The notes below the pieces were generated by a model. It had not been told where the DNA came from and searched no databases. It saw only the letters and a list, made by a program, of their open reading frames with translations. Both the position numbers and the translations under genes were made by a program. This document shows, in pieces, positions 3,915 to 6,391 of a stretch of 6,391 bases of DNA. Each line of letters opens with the position of its first letter. Position 1 is the first letter of the stretch. Source of the DNA: Candidatus Cloacimonadota bacterium (GTDB lineage: Bacteria; Cloacimonadota; Cloacimonadia; Cloacimonadales; Cloacimonadaceae); NCBI GenBank assembly GCA_028681035.1, contig JAQUJJ010000173.1, positions 1-6,391 of the forward strand, in the 5' to 3' direction.

Positions 3915-4207
3915 CTTGTTACTCCTCCTTCTCTTGTTCCCCATACGTTTGATGTAGTTACTGCTCTCCTAGACGCAGTTGTCTCATATATTCGTATATT
4001 CTCTTGCAGTAGTGTATAAATTCTAGAAGTTTGAATCATAGTTCGGAAGTTAGATAGACTCTGCCCTCTACGTCTATATCTATCATAGTACTCTTCCATA
4101 TTACGGTTAACCATAGCTATACAGTTCTGCAAGTGTTGCAAGTCCATTTCAACTGGTCTTCTGCGTGTACCATCACGTGAAATCCAGTAATCCTCATCCC
4201 ACCACAT
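3899..4207 (-). CDS. 102-residue hypothetical protein with a phage-type N-terminal motif
   Basis: Starts at an ATG (4205-4207) with GGAGG 9 bases upstream, overlapping the end of the preceding gene by 14 bases. The next gene starts within its last codons. The N-terminus has a Trp-rich opening (MWWDEDYW) followed by RDGTRRRPVEMDLQHLQN near residues 11-28. This resembles short phage orphans with a Trp...DG...(E)M...HLxN pattern, usually of unknown function. The rest is basic and helical (RYRRRGQSLSNF near 43-54). The protein is soluble, with a single cysteine. The repeated overlaps suggest coupled translation in this operon. Confidence 0.72.
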   Translation of the reverse strand: MWWDEDYWISRDGTRRRPVEMDLQHLQNCIAMVNRNMEEYYDRYRRRGQSLSNFRTMIQTSRIYTLLQENIRIYETTASRRAVTTSNVWGTREGGVTRWEVI

Positions 4208-4490
4208 CCTTTGACACCTCCGTAGGTAGAATGTTAATGATTACTTTCTTGTCCTTAACATCCTTGCTATTAAGTTCAAGCCACTTGGAATCATAGTGAC
4301 TTTCATCATTTGTTAATGTCTTTACATTCATTAGCTGTGATACTACGCCCTCTTTTAGTACGGGCTTAGCGATACTTGAGATGATACCATATCTTATTTT
4401 ACCCATTGGTACACTCGTAACACTTATAATAACACCTGCCTTTAAGTTGTCCCCGAAGAGAATTGTTGGTGTTGTTACATCCTTAATCAT
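4194..4490 (-). CDS. 98-residue hypothetical protein, probably beta-rich
   Basis: The start is taken as the ATG at 4488-4490, which forms an ATGA overlap with the stop codon of the upstream gene, a classic arrangement for coupled translation. AAGGAGG lies about 11 bases upstream. A GTG four codons earlier is too close to that site. The protein begins MIKDVTTPTILFGDNL and alternates hydrophobic residues with Gly, Thr and Val through residues 10-55, suggesting a small beta-barrel or sandwich; the C-terminal part has WLELNSKDVKDKKVIINI. No cysteine or membrane segment. No family recognised. Confidence 0.72.
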   Translation of the reverse strand: MIKDVTTPTILFGDNLKAGVIISVTSVPMGKIRYGIISSIAKPVLKEGVVSQLMNVKTLTNDESHYDSKWLELNSKDVKDKKVIINILPTEVSKDVVG

Positions 4491-4738
4491 TTCGCCATGC
4501 ACCTCCTTATCATTCTAACCCATAAGTAATCTGCTTCTACACAGTGTACTATAGTTGTTAGTACTAGTGACGCATATACCATAGCTGCCATAATACCTAC
4601 TATCCAGTTTGACACGTCAGTAGTCTCTTTAAATACAAGTAACACTGATGCTATACCTAGTATTGCTAAGGCTATGAATACAACAAGCGTAAGTATTGCG
4701 TGAAAGATCTGAATGAATGTGTCTACGTACTTTATCAT
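4487..4738 (-). CDS. 83-residue two-span membrane protein
   Basis: Starts at an ATG (4736-4738) that overlaps the stop of the upstream gene as ATGA, with AAAGGAGG 8 bases upstream. Two clear hydrophobic spans lie at about residues 8-36 and 45-67, separated by a short polar loop (KETTDVSN). The C-terminus is basic (RMIRRC), which favours placing both ends in the cytoplasm. It is similar in size and layout to the 75-residue protein encoded just upstream, so they may be diverged copies or partners. Function unknown; holin-like topology is possible, but there is no endolysin gene beside it. Confidence 0.72.
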   Translation of the reverse strand: MIKYVDTFIQIFHAILTLVVFIALAILGIASVLLVFKETTDVSNWIVGIMAAMVYASLVLTTIVHCVEADYLWVRMIRRCMAK

Positions 4739-4962
4739 ACATCAAACCTCCTTTTCAAGTAGTCCCCTAACGCTGCGTACATTACAATCAACAATACACC
4801 AACTACCCATGCTAGCAGCTCACACGTGTGGTTATTGACGAATACGCATACTGCGCCTATCGCAAAGAACCCTGATAGTATTATCATCGCGCCTATAAAC
4901 GCATTACCTAGTGTCTTGAGCATACCCCACACTGTAGCCCAATAACCTCTTTGTTTGTTCAT
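4735..4962 (-). CDS. 75-residue two-span membrane protein
   Basis: I choose the ATG at 4960-4962, preceded by TAAGGAGGT at normal spacing. A longer frame starting at 5010 would have to begin within the terminator hairpin and is unlikely. The protein begins MNKQRGYW. It has hydrophobic spans at about residues 21-42 and 47-65 and a basic C-terminus (DYLKRRFDV), suggesting two membrane crossings with cytoplasmic ends. It is the first gene after the tRNA/terminator at 4986-5105 and heads the overlapping small-gene operon down to 3256. No family recognised. Confidence 0.72.
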   Translation of the reverse strand: MNKQRGYWATVWGMLKTLGNAFIGAMIILSGFFAIGAVCVFVNNHTCELLAWVVGVLLIVMYAALGDYLKRRFDV

Positions 4963-4985
4963 GTCTACCTCCTTAAATTGAGTAC

Positions 4986-5015
4986 AAAAAAAGAGAGGTG
5001 CATGTTGCATCTCTC
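4986..5015 (-). terminator. Rho-independent terminator after the CAU tRNA
   Basis: On the minus strand GAGAG (5015-5011) pairs with CTCTC (4997-4993), and inside it TGCA/TGCA pair around an ACA loop, with one A-C mismatch between the two helices. Seven T residues follow (4992-4986). It stands 13 bases beyond the encoded CCA of the tRNA and just ahead of the ribosome binding site of the 75-residue gene. Confidence 0.88.
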
Positions 5016-5028
5016 GTTTGTCTCTTTA

Positions 5029-5105
5029 TGGTGGGTCCTGTCGGAGTCAAACCGACGATCCTTCGGTTATGAGCCGAATGCTTTAATCAGCTAAGCTAAG
5101 GACCC
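5029..5105 (-). tRNA. tRNA with anticodon CAT: isoleucine-2 (AUA-reading) or elongator Met
   Basis: A 77-nt cloverleaf with perfect acceptor stem GGGTCCT/AGGACCC, discriminator A and encoded CCA. The anticodon loop CTCATAA gives CAT on a perfect TTCGG/CCGAA stem; the T-arm GTCGG-TTTGACT-CCGAC is perfect. G1-C72 and the anticodon stem rule against initiator tRNA. Because the array already holds a CAT tRNA of elongator-Met type, this one is plausibly the isoleucine tRNA whose C34 the host enzyme TilS modifies to lysidine. It stands alone, 8 bases downstream of the large structured RNA and just before a terminator. Confidence 0.94.
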
Positions 5106-5113
5106 ATATTAAT

Positions 5114-5376
5114 ATTGCTTGCGTAACAGCCTAAACCTCAAAGATACGTGGGACATCTTTAACATTGCAACCCACGGTCAAAGACCAAAGTTAGAATAGG
5201 ATTTGAAATAACACTCTATACTCTAGACTTAGAACTGATATAGCTAAACACTGAATACTTAACACTAACGACTAAACACTTATCTGTGAGCGTAAGCTCT
5301 CTTATAAATGCATCGAAGCATTTTATCCAAAGTCAAAGCTGTTTTAGTTGTATCTTTACTACGTTACGCAAGCAAT
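5114..5376 (-). ncRNA. Large structured non-coding RNA candidate, stem-closed and tRNA-linked
   Basis: No gene fits between the 196-residue gene and the tRNA, but the block is highly ordered. A perfect 14-bp stem joins its ends: ATTGCTTGCGTAAC (5376-5363, minus strand) with GTTACGCAAGCAAT (5127-5114). Inside it an 8-bp helix pairs AAAGATAC (5357-5350) with GTATCTTT (5147-5140). Two hairpins stack with no unpaired base between them and that helix: GTGGG/CCCAC (5175-5171 with 5152-5148) and GGTC/GACC (5186-5183 with 5179-5176). Further hairpins are AAATGC/GCATTT (5323-5306) and GAGC/GCTC (5299-5288). A central unpaired-looking stretch carries repeats (5228-5280). The RNA begins 8 bases after a stop codon and ends 8 bases before a tRNA, whose RNase P cleavage would help make its 3' end. 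Large phage RNAs such as GOLLD and ROOL also lie by tRNAs but are longer; I do not recognise this one. Confidence 0.7.
5228..5280 (-). repeat. Short direct repeats with 14-base period inside the structured RNA
   Basis: On the minus strand the 9-mer AGTGTTtAG occurs at 5280-5272, 5266-5258 (AGTGTTAAG) and 5252-5244, exactly 14 bases apart, with a weaker copy AGTTCTAAG at 5236-5228. A shorter AGTGTT occurs at 5215-5210. The repeats sit in the part of the RNA with least predicted pairing, so they could be a repeated protein- or RNA-binding site. Confidence 0.65.
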
Positions 5377-5383
5377 AATATTG

Positions 5384-5974
5384 TTAGTCTAAGTTAATCT
5401 CTGTGATCGCATTAACCTCGTTAAGTGTACCTTCAATCTCCGCACGGAAGACTGTAGTGAAATCACGTAACTTGGTAATGTCTTCAGCCTTTACGAAGTA
5501 TGCTACATCAGCTACAAGTGTAGCTAGTGCTTCTGCATCTGTGATCTTAGAGTACTGCTGATTATAACGAATCACCTCAGTGTTTGCGTTAGAGACAGCG
5601 TACGCTAGAACTGCAGCTGCGCGCTCGTAGTGTTGCATAACACCAGTCTTAGCATTTCGTAGTACTAAAGCCTCAGCTATCGTAAAAGTCCTACCAGCTA
5701 CGGTAATGACTGTTGAAGCGTTAGCAGCGTCGATAGCAAGTTTAAGCTTGGTCTTCGCTGCACATAAGTCCTGAAACTGTTGCATAGTAGAAGCCATTAA
5801 CTTTGATACCTCAGGGTGGTTGGACTTAACGTCTTTCTGGTTGCTAGCGGGGCTAATAGTTTTAGTATTACCCGCCGCATACCGTTGCATATCGTTAAGG
5901 CAGTTCTCAATCTGAGCTGTAAGTGTCTTTAGTCTAGTCATACCACGAGCTATTGTCATTTTACGTTCAGTCAT
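5384..5974 (-). CDS. 196-residue helical hypothetical protein
   Basis: Starts at an ATG (5972-5974); the nearest ribosome binding site, AAAGGA, is about 13 bases upstream, unusually far, and no better start is seen. The protein begins MTERKMTIARGM. Long helices are likely at residues 6-33, 55-85, 98-130 and 145-175. A central segment IDAANASTVITVAGRTFTIAEALVLRN (81-107) holds a beta-hairpin between helices. The layout (a helix, then 'AN.ST....G....EAL..R', then more helix) recalls a widespread group of phage proteins and, more distantly, the DIP1984 family; this is from memory and weak. The codons look well adapted and alanine-rich, in the style of a structural protein. It lies 31 bases after the HU gene; the large structured RNA follows its stop almost at once. 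Confidence 0.8.
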   Translation of the reverse strand: MTERKMTIARGMTRLKTLTAQIENCLNDMQRYAAGNTKTISPASNQKDVKSNHPEVSKLMASTMQQFQDLCAAKTKLKLAIDAANASTVITVAGRTFTIAEALVLRNAKTGVMQHYERAAAVLAYAVSNANTEVIRYNQQYSKITDAEALATLVADVAYFVKAEDITKLRDFTTVFRAEIEGTLNEVNAITEINLD

Positions 5975-6005
5975 AACTTATCACTTATCCTTTCATTTAA
6001 ACCGT

Positions 6006-6269
6006 TTAGACGATATCTTGTGTTGGGGAGTTGATACGAGTATTGAACCGAGCTGGAACGTCTACTTCTGTACCATCTTGAGGATTCTTAGCTTTGTGAG
6101 CAGGGATCTCATTACGGCGTAGTACACCAACACCAGGGATACGGACAGTGTCTTCTTTAAGAGCTTCTTGGATGATAACTACGTTAGTATCGAAAATGTC
6201 TTCAGCCACTTCTTTAGTTACACCTAATTTTGTACGCAATTCTGATACCCATTTATCTTTTCCGAACAT
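6006..6269 (-). CDS. HU/IHF-family DNA-binding protein
   Basis: I take the second ATG (6267-6269) as the start: AGAGG lies 8 bases upstream of it but only 2 bases from the ATG at 6275, so the protein is 87 residues. HU dimers bend and compact DNA; in phages they help genome organisation, replication or packaging. The sequence follows the family from end to end. It has the helical N-terminal part (KWVSELRTKLGVTKEVAEDIFD), the VRIPGVGVLRRNE strand region (42-54), the arm motif AKNPQDGTEVDVPA (60-73) with the conserved Asn-Pro at 62-63, and a C-terminal strand. It differs from bacterial HU: the arginine-rich approach to the arm (RxGRNP) is HKAKNP, and the C-terminal lysines are replaced by polar residues. 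It is thus a phage-type homologue. Confidence 0.9.
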   Translation of the reverse strand: MFGKDKWVSELRTKLGVTKEVAEDIFDTNVVIIQEALKEDTVRIPGVGVLRRNEIPAHKAKNPQDGTEVDVPARFNTRINSPTQDIV

Positions 6270-6299
6270 ATGCATTACCTCTTTCTTATAATGTTAGTA

Positions 6300-6318
6300 G
6301 GAGGGCTACGTGCCCTCC
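6300..6318 (-). other. Strong intergenic hairpin without a U-tract
   Basis: GGAGGGC and GCCCTCC form a perfect 7-bp stem around the loop ACGTA (minus strand). It lies between the gene ending at 6343 and the HU gene. The sequence that follows, TACTAACATTATAAG, has no run of T, so it is a poor rho-independent terminator. It may slow or partly stop transcription, or protect the 3' end of the upstream message. Confidence 0.7.
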
Positions 6319-6342
6319 CCTAGAGTCTACCAGGTCTACTAC

Positions 6343-6391
6343 TTACTCAGCCGCTGCTACTTGAGCGAAAGGCTTAGCGGATAATTTATCA
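6343..6391 (-). CDS. C-terminal fragment of an unidentified gene (runs off the right edge)
   Basis: A reading frame enters from the right edge and ends at TAA (6343-6345). The 15 visible residues are DKLSAKPFAQVAAAE. The alanine-rich, GC-richer codon use is like that of the 196-residue protein, a style often seen in abundant virion proteins. Position before an HU-like gene would suit a structural gene, but the fragment is too short to name one. The strong hairpin at 6300-6318 follows. Confidence 0.55.
   Translation of the reverse strand, partial: DKLSAKPFAQVAAAE

Noticed and set aside
4963..5010. Upstream extension of the 75-residue gene beginning MQHAPLFF
   Set aside because: This start falls inside the terminator stem, while the internal ATG at 4960-4962 has a perfect ribosome binding site.

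Overview
All convincing genes lie on the minus strand, so the window is read from its right end (about 6391) to its left end (1). Short, tightly packed or overlapping genes with strong GGAGG-type ribosome binding sites, a near-consensus TTGACA/TATACT promoter, fourteen tRNA genes with encoded CCA, many orphan small proteins and a phage-type HU-like protein point to a large virulent phage of a low-GC Gram-positive host. This is inference from style: no terminase, polymerase or named tail gene is present. A tRNA load of this size would fit SPO1-related (Herelleviridae-like) phages.

Layout in transcription order. The 3' end of an unidentified gene (6343-6391) is followed by a strong intergenic hairpin, an HU/IHF-family DNA-binding protein (6006-6269) and a 196-residue helical protein (5384-5974). 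Next comes a 270-base non-coding block (5106-5383), closed by a perfect 14-bp long-range stem and ending 8 bases before a CAU-anticodon tRNA (5029-5105). A rho-independent terminator follows (4993-5015). Then six short, mostly overlapping genes run from 4962 to 3256: small membrane proteins, two soluble orphans, and a zinc-binding protein resembling an HNH nuclease domain without its histidine.

A clear promoter (3223-3251) drives thirteen tRNAs in the order Tyr, Ala, Trp, Asp, Pro, Met, Asn, [cloverleaf-like RNA], Gln, Glu, Ile, Lys, Leu, Arg (3205 to 2077), ending in a terminator (2040-2061). Beyond it are a small membrane/zinc-knuckle protein, an orphan translationally coupled to a DUF401-like polytopic permease, another terminator, and three small proteins running off the left end.

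The least explained parts are two RNAs that sit directly against tRNAs: the large stem-closed RNA at 5114-5376 and the approximately 77-nt cloverleaf-like RNA at 2560-2636. Both look placed so that tRNA-processing enzymes would release them. A recurring module, a terminator whose U-tract abuts the ribosome binding site of the next gene, suggests deliberate attenuation between stable RNAs and messenger RNAs.
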